Positions 11,764-20,353 of a DNA stretch of 64,000 nucleotides are shown in pieces (positions within the stretch are counted from its first letter, which is position 1; every line of letters starts with the position of its first letter). This DNA comes from Minicystis rosea. GTDB lineage: Bacteria > Myxococcota_A > Polyangia > Polyangiales > Polyangiaceae. Both the position numbers and the translations under genes were made by a program. Under the pieces are notes generated by a model. It saw only the letters and a list, made by a program, of their open reading frames with translations. It was not told the DNA's origin and ran no database searches. Location of the stretch: the NCBI GenBank assembly GCA_001931535.1, contig CP016211.1, positions 9,842,377 to 9,906,376 of the forward strand, in the 5' to 3' direction.

Positions 11764-12552
11764 TCACACGCTGCGGATGGTGCCGCCGTCGACGCGCAGC
11801 ACGGCGCCGCTGACGTACGCGGCCTGCTCGCTCGCCAGGTAGGCGACGGCCGCCGCGATTTCGTTCGGGCGCCCGAGCCTTCCGATGTCGTTCGGGATCA
11901 GGTCCCGCACCGCGCCGGCCTCGATCTCCGGCCAGGTGGGGCCCCAACCGGACCGAGGCGCGATCGCGGTGAGCAGTTGCTCGACTGCGGGCACCAAGAT
12001 CGCGCCCGGCGCGACCACGTTCGAGGTGACGCCCGTGCCCGCGAGCGCACGCGCGAGCGACACCGCCAAGTTGTGACGCGCCGCGAGCGACGCCTCGTAG
12101 TCGGGCTGCATCGCGGCCGGCTGGATCGCGAGCCCGCCGCCGATGGTGATGACGCGGCCCCAACCCCGCGCGCGCATCGCCGGCACGAGCCGATGGATCA
12201 TGCGCACCCCCGAGATCACGTTCTGCTCGTAGATCTCGTGCCAGTGCGCCGCGGAGGTGTCGAACCACTGGGCGTGGTGGTAGGCGCCCGCGTTGTTCAC
12301 GAGGATGTCGATCGCGCCGGCCGCCGCCGCGACCTGATCGGCGCCGGTGTCCGTCGCGAGATCCCCGAGCGCGACGTGGGCGTGGCCACCGTCGCTCCGG
12401 ATCGCGGCGGCCACGGCTTCGGCGCGGCGCTCGTCTCGACCGTGGACGACGACGTGCGCGCCCTCACGGGCGAGGAGCTTGGCGATGGCCTCGCCGAGGC
12501 CCGAGGTCGATCCGGTCACGAGCGCGCGCTTGTTCGAGAGGTTCAGTTCCAT
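11764..12552 (-). CDS. short-chain dehydrogenase/reductase with altered active site
   Basis: 262 residues of classical SDR length. The cofactor motif TGSTSGLG (about 14-21) and NNAG are intact, and the GRDERR segment after strand 2 suggests NADP. The catalytic motif is unusual: Tyr is present in PDYEASLAARHN, but the position four residues later, normally Lys, is Leu, and the Ser normally found in the preceding strand is Gly (TIGGGLA). The Gly-rich C-terminus (VSGAVLRVDGG) is typical. It may be catalytically impaired or use another chemistry. It is divergent from a LysR-type regulator 75 bp away, its probable controller. Confidence 0.85.
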   Translation of the reverse strand: MELNLSNKRALVTGSTSGLGEAIAKLLAREGAHVVVHGRDERRAEAVAAAIRSDGGHAHVALGDLATDTGADQVAAAAGAIDILVNNAGAYHHAQWFDTSAAHWHEIYEQNVISGVRMIHRLVPAMRARGWGRVITIGGGLAIQPAAMQPDYEASLAARHNLAVSLARALAGTGVTSNVVAPGAILVPAVEQLLTAIAPRSGWGPTWPEIEAGAVRDLIPNDIGRLGRPNEIAAAVAYLASEQAAYVSGAVLRVDGGTIRSV

Positions 12553-12627
12553 GCAGAGGAGTTACGGCGCGCTCCGCGTGACGGTAAGGTCCGCGAATCG
12601 CCATGGCTCATTGCGAAAATCGCGACG
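12553..12627. promoter_or_regulatory. divergent SDR/LysR promoter region with imperfect dyad
   Basis: This 75-bp gap must hold both promoters. TTGCGAAAATCGCGA, just before the regulator's start, is an imperfect dyad (TTGCGA, three bases, TCGCGA) of a size suited to a LysR-family dimer half-site. The short distance to the regulator start suggests autoregulation, which is inferred, not shown. Confidence 0.35.
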
Positions 12628-13539
12628 ATGCATAGGTCGGGTCTGATCGAGATCGAGGCCGTGCTCGCGGTGGCGCGCCACCGCAGCTTCCGCGCGGCCG
12701 CGAGCGAGCTCTCCATGTCGCCCACCGCGCTCGGCAAAGCCGTCGCGCACCTCGAGGAGCGGCTCGGCGCGCGCCTCTTCAACCGCACCACGCGCTCGGT
12801 CGCGCTCACCGCGCAGGGCGAGGCGTTCGTCGCCGAGATCGCGCCCGCGCTCGCCACGATCAACGGCGCCATGGCGCGCGCCCGCGACGCGCGCGAGGGC
12901 CCGACGGGGACTCTGCGCATCAACAGCTCCGTCTCCGGGGCGCGCGTCGTGCTTACCTCCATCGTCGTCGAGTACCTGCGCCGCTACCCGGCGGTGACCG
13001 TCGATCTGGTCACCGAGACCCGCATGGTCGACATCGTGCGCGACGGCTTCGACGCCGGGATTCGCACCAAAGGGCGCGTGCCCCGCGACATGATCGCGGT
13101 CCCCATCGGCGGCGCGCTGGCCTTCGCCATCGTGGGCGCGCCGTCGTACTTCCGCGCGCACGAGAAGCCCAAACGGCCGGCCGATCTCCTCGAGCAGCGC
13201 TGCATCCGCGCGCGCCGCGCAAACGGGGAGATCTATCGCTGGGAGCTCGAGCGGGAGGGCAAGTCGCACGAGATCGACGTGCCCGGATCCCTGATCCTCG
13301 ACGAGGTGAACCTGATGCTCGAGGCCGCGCGCGCCGGCGCCGGGCTCGCATACCTGCCGGCGTGGGCCGTCACCGCCGACCTCGCGAGCGGCGCGCTCGT
13401 CCAAGTGCTCGCCGACTGGACACCCGAAACGCCGGGCCTCTGCCTCTACTACCCCGCCGGCCGCCACATGCCCGCAAGCCTGCGCGCCTTCATCGATCTG
13501 CTCGGCGAGCTCGTGCCCCCCCGCAAACGCGCCCGGTGA
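12628..13539 (+). CDS. LysR-family transcriptional regulator
   Basis: 303 residues. The N-terminal winged helix-turn-helix is clear: RHRSFRAAASELSMSPTALGKAVAHLEERLGARLFNRTTRSVALT (residues about 13-57). The two-lobed substrate-binding domain follows from about 90, with LRINSS, IVVEYLRRYPAVTVDL and the hinge AGLAYLPAWAV. This subgroup usually regulates adjacent, divergent oxidoreductase genes, here the SDR. Start at the ATG at 12628, which places the helix-turn-helix at the standard position. Confidence 0.88.
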   Translation: MHRSGLIEIEAVLAVARHRSFRAAASELSMSPTALGKAVAHLEERLGARLFNRTTRSVALTAQGEAFVAEIAPALATINGAMARARDAREGPTGTLRINSSVSGARVVLTSIVVEYLRRYPAVTVDLVTETRMVDIVRDGFDAGIRTKGRVPRDMIAVPIGGALAFAIVGAPSYFRAHEKPKRPADLLEQRCIRARRANGEIYRWELEREGKSHEIDVPGSLILDEVNLMLEAARAGAGLAYLPAWAVTADLASGALVQVLADWTPETPGLCLYYPAGRHMPASLRAFIDLLGELVPPRKRAR

Positions 13540-13654
13540 AGCGACACGAAACGTAGGATGAAAAGCGCTTTGCCACCCACGCTCGACAGCCCCACGCCTT
13601 CTCGCCACCACGGCTCGATGCGCTCAAGCACCGCTCGTCTCCTTTGAGGCACCG

Positions 13655-14230
13655 TCACGGCGGGCAGCACGGCGCGGGCGGCTTACGGCGCGGGAGCGCC
13701 GGCGGTGCGTCGTCGATCTCGTGCCTGATGCGCACGTGGATCGGTGCCTTGATCGTGCCGATCTCGTCCACCAGCTTGCCATCCGCGTCCCCCAGCCGGA
13801 TGACGACCTCGAGGTCGCCTGTCGTCATGACGGCGTCGCACGGGATGAGGGTCGCGAAGCCGCGGCCGAACCGTTCCATCTCGCGGCGCGTGTAACGAGT
13901 CATGCCGAACGGCTTGTAATAGACGAGCGCCGCCGTGACCTCGGACGACCCCTCGATGTAGATCGGCACGGGCGTGCCGACGACCTGCTCCTCGGGCAGC
14001 ACGCGCGTCAGCACGCCCTCGAGCAGCGCGCCCCGGCGGATCGCGGGCTCGGGGGGATCGATGCCTCCATCGGAGGTCGGCTTGCACCGCGGGAGGGCGT
14101 GGAGGACCTCACCGGCCCCACCGCAATGCGCCTCGCGTTGGGGCTCTGGGAGCTCGTCGGGAGCGGACGGTGCCGGGCGTCGACACGCCGCCGCAACGAG
14201 CACGAGGCCGAGAAGCGCCCGCCGATCCAT
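13655..14230 (-). CDS. putative lipoprotein
   Basis: 191 residues from the ATG at 14230. MDRRALLGLVLVAAACRRP is a short lipoprotein signal with Cys near residue 16. The mature part holds a segment with GTPVPIYIEGSSEVTAALVYYKPFGM and a later GDLEVVIRLGD that look like two beta-sandwich halves; similar segments occur in myxobacterial proteins of unknown function. The C-terminus is Pro-rich and ends in Cys-Cys-Pro-Pro. An upstream in-frame start at 14296 would put a charged extension before the signal and was rejected. Confidence 0.6.
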   Translation of the reverse strand: MDRRALLGLVLVAAACRRPAPSAPDELPEPQREAHCGGAGEVLHALPRCKPTSDGGIDPPEPAIRRGALLEGVLTRVLPEEQVVGTPVPIYIEGSSEVTAALVYYKPFGMTRYTRREMERFGRGFATLIPCDAVMTTGDLEVVIRLGDADGKLVDEIGTIKAPIHVRIRHEIDDAPPALPRRKPPAPCCPP

Positions 14231-14341
14231 CCTTACGAGGCTACCGTCCACGAAGGCGCGGTCCAAGCGTCCGCCGCGGCGCTGCTCGCGGGCCATGTGC
14301 GCGCACGGCGGGGCGGCGGGGCGCGAGCTCCCGCCGCGTAA

Positions 14342-15286
14342 CTAAAACATGATCACCGCCTTCCCCACGAACCCGCGCTCCATCAGGGCGCGCGCCACCT
14401 CGGGGATGCGGACGAGCGGGGCCTCGACCTCGATGAGCGGGCGCAGCTTTCCTTCGGCGACGAGGGCGGCGAGGCGCGCGAGGCCGATGCCGGCGGGCGT
14501 GCGGGCGAGCTCGTGGAAGAGGATGAAGCCGTAGCAGGACGCGCCGCCGATCGCGTAGAGGGCCTGGGCGTCGAACGTCACGTCCTTCCCGGCGGTCGTG
14601 CCGTATACGACGCAGATCCCGTTCTTCGCGAGGCGCCCCAACGCGACGCCGAGCGTCGGTCCACCGACGCCGTCGAGCACGAGATCGTAGGGCGCGTGGG
14701 CGGCGATGGCGGCGGGATCGTCGCCCACGATCACCTCGTGCGCGCCCGCCGCGCGGACGACGGTGGCCTTCTCTTCGTTGCGCGCCGTCGCCACCACGCG
14801 CGCGCCGCCGGCGCGGGCGAGCTGGATGGCGGTGTGACCGACGCCGCCGGTGCCGCCCGTGATCAGGATCGTGCGCGCCAGCATCGAGCCGCCCTTCTCC
14901 AGGCCGTACAGCGCGGTGAGCCCGGCGATGGGCAGCGTCGCGGCCTGCGCGAAGGAGACCGCGTTCGGCAGCACGGCGAGCGACTCGGTCGGCACGGCGA
15001 CGCGCTCGGCCCACGCGCCCGTCGGCAGCATGCCGACCACGCGCGCGCCCTGGGGCGGGCCCATCCCGCTCGCCGCCGCCTTCTCGACGATCCCGCTGAA
15101 ATCCCAGCCGATGCGCCGCCCCGCCGGCCCCTGCCCCGCATATCGGATCTCGCCGCGGTTCAGCGACGTCGCGGCGACACGGACGAGCGCCTCGTGCGGA
15201 AGGGCCTCCGGCGCGGGAGCCTCCCCGAGCCGAATGTGCCCGGGAGCCGAAGGATCGACGACGACTGCGCGGATGGTCGTGGCCAT
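14342..15286 (-). CDS. zinc-independent quinone oxidoreductase-like dehydrogenase (MDR family)
   Basis: 314 residues. The N-terminal GroES-like fold (VRVAATSLNRGEIRYAGQ...GWDFSGIVEKAA) lacks the Cys/His ligands of the catalytic zinc, as in NADPH:quinone reductase (zeta-crystallin) relatives. The Rossmann motif is ILITGGTGGVGHTAIQLARAGGARVVATAR, whose Arg suggests NADPH. Expected role: two-electron reduction of a quinone or enone. Start at the ATG at 15286. It sits downstream of the ATP-grasp gene on the same strand, with a gap of about 250 bp that holds no convincing gene. Confidence 0.82.
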   Translation of the reverse strand: MATTIRAVVVDPSAPGHIRLGEAPAPEALPHEALVRVAATSLNRGEIRYAGQGPAGRRIGWDFSGIVEKAAASGMGPPQGARVVGMLPTGAWAERVAVPTESLAVLPNAVSFAQAATLPIAGLTALYGLEKGGSMLARTILITGGTGGVGHTAIQLARAGGARVVATARNEEKATVVRAAGAHEVIVGDDPAAIAAHAPYDLVLDGVGGPTLGVALGRLAKNGICVVYGTTAGKDVTFDAQALYAIGGASCYGFILFHELARTPAGIGLARLAALVAEGKLRPLIEVEAPLVRIPEVARALMERGFVGKAVIMF

Positions 15287-15539
15287 GGCATCTCTCCTTG
15301 TGCGAGCCGGCCGGAAGGATATCGCCGCTCCCCCACGCAGGCGCGCAACCGAGCACGCTGCACGCAGCGCAGCTCGCCTCGACGCCACGCCGCGCGCCCG
15401 GCGCGGCGCGAGCTTTTCAGCAGACATCCACGCGGATCGTGAATCGCGCGCGCTCGCGGCCGGCCGCGCACCGGCGTTGGTCGCGCCTCGTCACGCGTGC
15501 CCGGCCGCCTCGATCACAGCGAAGGATGATCGCTCGCCG

Positions 15540-16346
15540 TCAGGGACGCGCGGCCGCTTCGATCGCATCCATGCGACGCGCGAAGATCTCCCGCGCCAAC
15601 GCGGCGCTCTCCTTCGTGAGGCCCACGCGCGGGTACGGGTTCAGCTCGATGAAGCGCGGGCCGGCGTCATCGATCACGTAGTCGACACCGGCGACCTCGA
15701 GACCGAACACGGCCATCGCGCGGCGCGCGTGCGCCACGATGGCGGCGTCGGGCTCCCAAGGCTCGAACGAGGCGCCGGCGGCGTTCTTGATCCAGGTGCT
15801 CTCGTTGCGAATGCGCGCCCCGAACGCGCGCTCGCCGAGGATGAGCACGCGCACCGATTCGCCGTCGAAGAAGGGCTCCATCGTGGCGATGCCGTCCCAG
15901 CGCACGATGTCGCTCGCCGATCGGATGAGGTGCTTGCCCTCGCCCCGATGATCGTCGCCGATCTTGAGCACGTAGGGGAACGGGAGGCGCGGCTCTTGGG
16001 AAAACGGCGCCAGCACGACGGGATGATCCACGAGCCCGGCGCGCACGCAGCGGGCCAGGGCGGCGTGGCGATCGGAGAGGCCGAGGAGGGCCTCGGGATC
16101 GGGCCAGCACGGAAGGCCCGAGGCCGCGAGCACGCGCAGGTTGTGCCGCTCGATGTCCTTGTCGCGGACGTCGGCGAAGTAGACGCAGCCGCGGAAGTCG
16201 TCGGTGGCGCTCCTCCGGCGATGCAAGCGACCCGCGACGACGTCGAAGGAGATCGCCGAGAGCACCGGCGACCATGCGGGGCGTCGTTCGAGGAGCGGGA
16301 GCGTCACCTTCGGTTCTCCGGTGAGGAAAAGGTAGCGGGCGGACAT
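15540..16346 (-). CDS. ATP-grasp domain protein (RimK-like)
   Basis: 268 residues. ATP-grasp features are PFPYVLKIGDDHRGEGKHLI (about 140-160, Lys binding ATP plus the small Gly loop), MEPFFDGESVRVLILG, and FGLEVAGVDYVIDDAGPRFIELNPYPRVG, with the acidic metal ligands in VDYV and ELN. RimK/GshB-like enzymes ligate an amino acid or peptide carboxylate to an amine. The N-terminal 90 residues are shorter than in RimK and the acceptor is unknown. It follows the OmpA gene on the same strand with a 50-bp gap. Confidence 0.75.
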   Translation of the reverse strand: MSARYLFLTGEPKVTLPLLERRPAWSPVLSAISFDVVAGRLHRRRSATDDFRGCVYFADVRDKDIERHNLRVLAASGLPCWPDPEALLGLSDRHAALARCVRAGLVDHPVVLAPFSQEPRLPFPYVLKIGDDHRGEGKHLIRSASDIVRWDGIATMEPFFDGESVRVLILGERAFGARIRNESTWIKNAAGASFEPWEPDAAIVAHARRAMAVFGLEVAGVDYVIDDAGPRFIELNPYPRVGLTKESAALAREIFARRMDAIEAAARP

Positions 16347-16396
16347 GGTGGGCTCGTCATCGGCGCGCGCGTCGTTCGCGGTCCTGAGGGCGCCGC

Positions 16397-17251
16397 TCAC
16401 GGCGAGGCGCAGCTCGCCGTCTCCTCGATGTGGAAGTCGACGCGCCGGTTGCGCTCGCGTCCGGCGGCGCGCGCGTTGTCGTCGAGCGGCCGATCGCGCC
16501 CGAAGGACGTGGCCACGAGGCGGGCCCGCTCGACCTTCGCGGCCACGAGCGCGTCGATCACCGCCTCCGCGCGCGACTTGCCGAGGCGCTGGGGGCTCTG
16601 CTCGTCGAGGGACGCGTGGCCTTGCACCGACACCTTCCGGATCTCCGGATGCTCGCCGAGCAGGCGCGCGAGCTCCGTCACGATCGCTCGGCTCTCGGCC
16701 TGGATGCGCGTGGCTCCTTTGGCGAAGCGGATGGTCTGCAGCACCACCACCTCGCCCTGGCTCACCACCACGCCCATGCTCGGGCAGCCGTTCCGCTTCG
16801 GATCGGGCGACACCGGGCCGGGCTCGTTCGGGCAGGCATCGATCTCGTCGGGAACGCCGTCGCGATCGCTGTCGGCGACAGGCGGCGCCGCGGGGGCCGA
16901 AGGGGGCTCCGGGCTCGCGACCACGACGGGCACCGGCGAAGGCACGACGGGCGGCGGCGCGGGCGCACACCCCACCATGGCCGCGCCCACGGCTGCCGCG
17001 ATGGCGCCGGCCCGACGCGGCGAAGGCGCCGGTGCCGGCGCGTGCTGGATGTCGCCCCGCGCATCGCGCGTGTAGCGCACGCACAAGCCGCGCGACGCGA
17101 ACAGCAACACCACCGCCTGCGCCTCGGCCTCGCGCACCGCCGACAGATCGAAGACCTCGCGCTCGCAACGCGCACAGTGCCGCGCGCGGGCGTCGCCCTC
17201 CATGCGATCCCAGGGCTCGACACAAGGATCGAGGATGGGGAGGGCACGCAT
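16397..17251 (-). CDS. OmpA-family protein with N-terminal zinc-ribbon-like motif
   Basis: 284 residues. The first 40 contain CVEPWDRM and HCARCEREVFDLS, a Cys pattern that resembles a zinc ribbon and would normally be cytoplasmic. A hydrophobic segment with GAIAAAVGAAMVGC follows at about 88-101, then a Pro/Val-rich linker, one type-3 thrombospondin calcium-binding repeat (DSDRDGVPDEIDACPNEPG), and a C-terminal OmpA domain (VSVQGHASLDEQ...GKSRAEAVIDALV...RERNRRVDFHI) that binds peptidoglycan. So a predicted cytoplasmic metal-binding head is joined to a periplasmic anchor. Start at the ATG at 17251. Confidence 0.8.
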   Translation of the reverse strand: MRALPILDPCVEPWDRMEGDARARHCARCEREVFDLSAVREAEAQAVVLLFASRGLCVRYTRDARGDIQHAPAPAPSPRRAGAIAAAVGAAMVGCAPAPPPVVPSPVPVVVASPEPPSAPAAPPVADSDRDGVPDEIDACPNEPGPVSPDPKRNGCPSMGVVVSQGEVVVLQTIRFAKGATRIQAESRAIVTELARLLGEHPEIRKVSVQGHASLDEQSPQRLGKSRAEAVIDALVAAKVERARLVATSFGRDRPLDDNARAAGRERNRRVDFHIEETASCASP

Positions 17252-17328
17252 GTCCTCGATGGTACCCGCCCACGCCCCGCCGCCCACCCACCGAGCAAAG
17301 CCCCGACGATCCCGTCCCCAGCGCTCGC

Positions 17329-17768
17329 GCCTTGCCGGCAAGCCTCCCCTACCGGATCCGGTGCTCACCGCCTTGCCGGCAAGCCTCCGACACCGGATCC
17401 GGCGCCCATCGCCTTGCCGGCAAGCCTCGGTAGACCGGATCCGGTGCTCCATGCCTTGCCGGCAAGCCTTCCCAAACCGGGTCGACGCCTCGGGTGCCTT
17501 GCCGGCAAGCCTCGGTAGACCGGATCCGGTGCTCCATGCCTTGCCGGCAAGCCTTCCCAAACCGGGTCGACGCCTCGGGTGCCTTGCCGGCAAGCCTCGG
17601 TAGACCGGATCCGGTGCTCCATGCCTTGCCGGCAAGCCTCGGTAGACCGGATCCGGTGCTCACTGCCTTGCCGGTAAGCCTTCCCTAACCGGATCCAGTG
17701 CTCACCGCCTTGCCGACAAGCCTCGGTAGACCGGATCCGGTGCTCACCGCCTTGCCGGCAAGCACGGG
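17329..17768. repeat. palindromic 42-bp minisatellite, 10 full units plus a partial
   Basis: Units begin at about 17329, 17370, 17411, 17453, 17496, 17538, 17581, 17623, 17665, 17707 and 17749 (partial), each 41-43 bp. Every unit opens with GCC followed by TTGCCGGCAA (perfect 10-bp palindrome; one base differs in units 9 and 10), and most carry CCGGATCCGG (a second perfect palindrome) about 14 bases on. Units 4 and 6 instead carry ACCGGGTCGACGCC, so units 3-7 read A-B-A-B-A, a higher-order period of 85 bp. The array fills the gap between two minus-strand genes. It is not a CRISPR array because there are no unique spacers. Confidence 0.92.
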
Positions 17769-17776
17769 CGTGCCCG

Positions 17777-18262
17777 TCAGTTGCAGCCGGTCGCCTTGAT
17801 CACGTCCGAGTCCACCGGGGTGGCGCCGGTTTGGAGGGAGTCTTGGATGGTCCCCGTGATCACCACACCGGCCGGGTCGCAGAGCTGCGCGGCGAGGTCG
17901 GCGGAGAGGGGCTTGGCGCCGGTGTCGAAGGTGAGGGCCACGGTCACGTCGCTGTCCGGGCTGACGGTGACGGGAAGCATCGTGGTGCCGGCGTCGAGGA
18001 CCAGCGGGGAGACGATGCTGGTCTTCATCTGGGCGTCCTGGATCTCGAACTGGCCGAGGGAGACCTGGCTCGGGCCGCTGGCGCGGGCGCCGAGGTGCAG
18101 GCTCAGGGAGAAGCCGCCGCTCATGCCCGTGCCGAGCGCGCTCGATTGCACGGCCAGGGTGGGCGTGTCGATGCCGGGATCGACGAAGACGGCGGCGTCG
18201 GTGTTGGGACAGCCCGCGAGCAGCGGAGCCAGGGCGAGGAGAGAGAAAGGGGTGAGGCGCAC
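17777..18262 (-). CDS. putative lipoprotein
   Basis: 161 residues from a GTG at 18262. VRLTPFSLLALAPLLAGC is a textbook lipoprotein signal with Cys18. The mature part is rich in Val, Thr and Ser with alternating hydrophobicity (TVSPDSDVTVALTFDTG, VVITGTIQDS), which suggests a single beta-sandwich domain. It ends about nine bases beyond the minisatellite and lies about 45 bp downstream of the large OmpA gene, with which it may be co-transcribed. No family recognised. Confidence 0.65.
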   Translation of the reverse strand: MRLTPFSLLALAPLLAGCPNTDAAVFVDPGIDTPTLAVQSSALGTGMSGGFSLSLHLGARASGPSQVSLGQFEIQDAQMKTSIVSPLVLDAGTTMLPVTVSPDSDVTVALTFDTGAKPLSADLAAQLCDPAGVVITGTIQDSLQTGATPVDSDVIKATGCN

Positions 18263-18308
18263 GGCGCGAGGATAGCGCAAGCGGCTTTCGCGATGATCGC
18301 GGGGCCGA

Positions 18309-20252
18309 TCAGGGCTGCGATTCGGCGGGCTTGGGCACGGGGAGCGGCGGCGGCGAGACGCCCTTCGCGCGGGCTTGCTCACAGCCGAGCTCCATGTTGG
18401 TGCTCGCGCCGCGCAGCATGACCACCTTGAACTCGACGCGGCGGTTCTTCTCCCAAGCGGCGTCGCCGTGCGCGCCGTCGATCGGGCAGTACGGGCCGTA
18501 GCCCATGCCGCGCAGGCGGCCGCGATCGATGCCCTTCTGCACCATCGCCTCGACCACGGCGTTGGCGCGCTCCTGGGTGAGCTTCAGGTTCCGCGCGGCG
18601 GGGCCGCGCTCGTCCGCGTGGCCTTGCACCTCGACGAGCTCGAACTCGGGGTGATGCGCCATCGTCGCGGCCACCGCCTCCACCACCGGGAACGACTCCT
18701 TCAAGATCTCGGCGCTCCCCGTCTTGAACTGGATCTTGTCGAGGATGACGATCTTGTTGCCGTCGAGCACCACGCGCCCCTGATCGGGGCAGCCGTCGGC
18801 GTCCTCGAAGCCGTTCCACGTCTCCGGCTTGTCGGGGCACTTGTCGTCCGCATCGAGGATGCCGTCCTTGTCGTTGTCCGGATCGGGGCAGCCGTCGCTG
18901 TCCTCGAAGCCGTCCTTGTCCTCCGGCAGGAGCGGGCACTTGTCGTTGCCGTCGGGGATGCCGTCCTTGTCGTTGTCCGGATCGGGGCAGCCGTCGCTGT
19001 CCTCGAAGCCGTCGCGATCCTCGGCGTCGTCGGGGCACTTGTCGTTCTTGTCGAGGATGCCGTCGCCGTCGCGATCGCCTTCGAGGTGCCGCGAGGGACA
19101 GCCGTCGTCGTCCTCGCGGCCGGTCTTGTCGCCGGGCACGTCGGGGCAGCGATCGCGCTTGTCGGGGACGCCGTCGTGATCGCGGTCGGCATCGGGCTCT
19201 GGGCGCGAGCCGATCGAGGGCTCGTAGATGAAGCCGATCATGCCCCGGACCTGCGCGGTCTGGAACCCGGGCGCATAGCCGGGCCCCACCGCGGCCGAGA
19301 AGTACGAGCTCTTCTCGATGAAGAGCTTGATGCCGAAGAGCGCCTCCGCGCTGGGGCGCTGCTTCCGATCCGAGGCGCCGCCGACGAGGTACGTGGCGTA
19401 GGTCTCGCCGACGAGATCGATCACCGGGATCGGGCGCACGCTGACGGCGAAGCTGCCCGTCATGAGGTTTTCGTACTCGAGCACGCCGGACGCGAGCTGC
19501 GGCTTCTTGTCCTTGCCGATCCCGAAGGTCGGGTTCTGGCCGGTGTGGCCGCGGTAGCCGACGTCGAGCGCCATGCGGACGATGCCGACGCGCTCTTCGA
19601 GGATGAGCTGCGGCCAATAGAAGAAGCCCGGCTCGGAGGCGAGGTTGCGGGAGCCGCCCACGCCCACGCCTGCCTGCGCGAGCACGGCGATGCCGATGGG
19701 CCCCTCGGGGCGGAGGATGGGGATCTTCACGTGCAGCGCGAGATCCCCGAGGGCCTGCGCGTTGAGCGCGTCGGAGCTGTAGTCGGCGTTCTTGCCGCCT
19801 TTGCCCGCCGTGGCGCCGGGGCCGATGTCGGTGACCTTCTCGCCGCCGTTCAACACCACGGGGACGGAGATGCCGACGACGAGGATGTTGGCGATGCCGT
19901 AGTCGAACTGGAAGACGCCCTTGAACGCATGGGTCGCGAGGTGCGACGCGCCGTGCCCCTCGCCGAGCTTGGCGATGTTGTGCCCGTAGTCGAGGACGAG
20001 GCCGAGGCTGAGATCGCTGCCGCCCAGGATGTCGGCGCCGTTGGTGGCGAAGAAGCCCTTCGCGTCGACGGCGGGCCGGAAGAGGTTCAGATCCATCCCC
20101 GCGCCGTTGGTGGTGGGGATGCGATCGGGCAGCGCCTTGCCCTGCGCGTGCGCCGGGCTTTCGCCGAACGCCGTCGGGGCGAGCGCCCCGAGGAGCGCCA
20201 TGAAAAGCCCTGCACGCCATCGCGCGGGCGCTCGTTTCGTCGTGTTCTTCAT
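18309..20252 (-). CDS. OmpA-family outer-membrane protein with thrombospondin type-3 repeats
   Basis: 647 residues. The signal peptide ends at AHAQG (about 36). Residues about 45-345 form a beta-rich domain with LSLGLVLDYGHNIAKLGEG and EERVGIVRMALDVGYRG, consistent with an outer-membrane barrel. Five or six calcium-binding type-3 repeats (DRDGDGILDKNDKCP type) cover about 350-480. The OmpA peptidoglycan-binding domain spans about 490-610 (ILDKIQFKTGSAEIL, EVQGHADERG, LTQERANAVVEAMV, EKNRRVEFKV). It probably links the outer membrane to the cell wall. The ATG at 20252 begins the signal sequence. It is divergent from 20513-21865. Confidence 0.9.
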   Translation of the reverse strand: MKNTTKRAPARWRAGLFMALLGALAPTAFGESPAHAQGKALPDRIPTTNGAGMDLNLFRPAVDAKGFFATNGADILGGSDLSLGLVLDYGHNIAKLGEGHGASHLATHAFKGVFQFDYGIANILVVGISVPVVLNGGEKVTDIGPGATAGKGGKNADYSSDALNAQALGDLALHVKIPILRPEGPIGIAVLAQAGVGVGGSRNLASEPGFFYWPQLILEERVGIVRMALDVGYRGHTGQNPTFGIGKDKKPQLASGVLEYENLMTGSFAVSVRPIPVIDLVGETYATYLVGGASDRKQRPSAEALFGIKLFIEKSSYFSAAVGPGYAPGFQTAQVRGMIGFIYEPSIGSRPEPDADRDHDGVPDKRDRCPDVPGDKTGREDDDGCPSRHLEGDRDGDGILDKNDKCPDDAEDRDGFEDSDGCPDPDNDKDGIPDGNDKCPLLPEDKDGFEDSDGCPDPDNDKDGILDADDKCPDKPETWNGFEDADGCPDQGRVVLDGNKIVILDKIQFKTGSAEILKESFPVVEAVAATMAHHPEFELVEVQGHADERGPAARNLKLTQERANAVVEAMVQKGIDRGRLRGMGYGPYCPIDGAHGDAAWEKNRRVEFKVVMLRGASTNMELGCEQARAKGVSPPPLPVPKPAESQP

Positions 20253-20337
20253 GGATCGCTCGACGGAGCTCGCGGCGCAGGGCGCCGCATGGAGGCCTCG
20301 GGCTAACACCCCGGCAATTCGGGTGTCAATTCACACG

Positions 20338-20353
20338 CCGGGGCGCGCCCCGG
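20338..20353. promoter_or_regulatory. perfect 16-bp GC palindrome in divergent promoter region
   Basis: CCGGGGCGCGCCCCGG is its own reverse complement. It lies about 85 bp before the OmpA start and 160 bp before the oppositely oriented gene at 20513. A CACCCCACG/CGTGGGGGTG inverted pair flanks the stretch just to its right. It may be an operator or a hairpin; no terminator T-run follows. Confidence 0.35.

Noticed and set aside
17349..17690. Open frames through the 42-bp minisatellite encoding CRQG-type repeats
   Set aside because: Product of the repeat itself, open on both strands, with no ribosome binding site.
17329..17768. CRISPR array
   Set aside because: The sequence between the conserved words is itself repeated (units 3, 5 and 7 nearly identical), there are no unique spacers and no cas genes.
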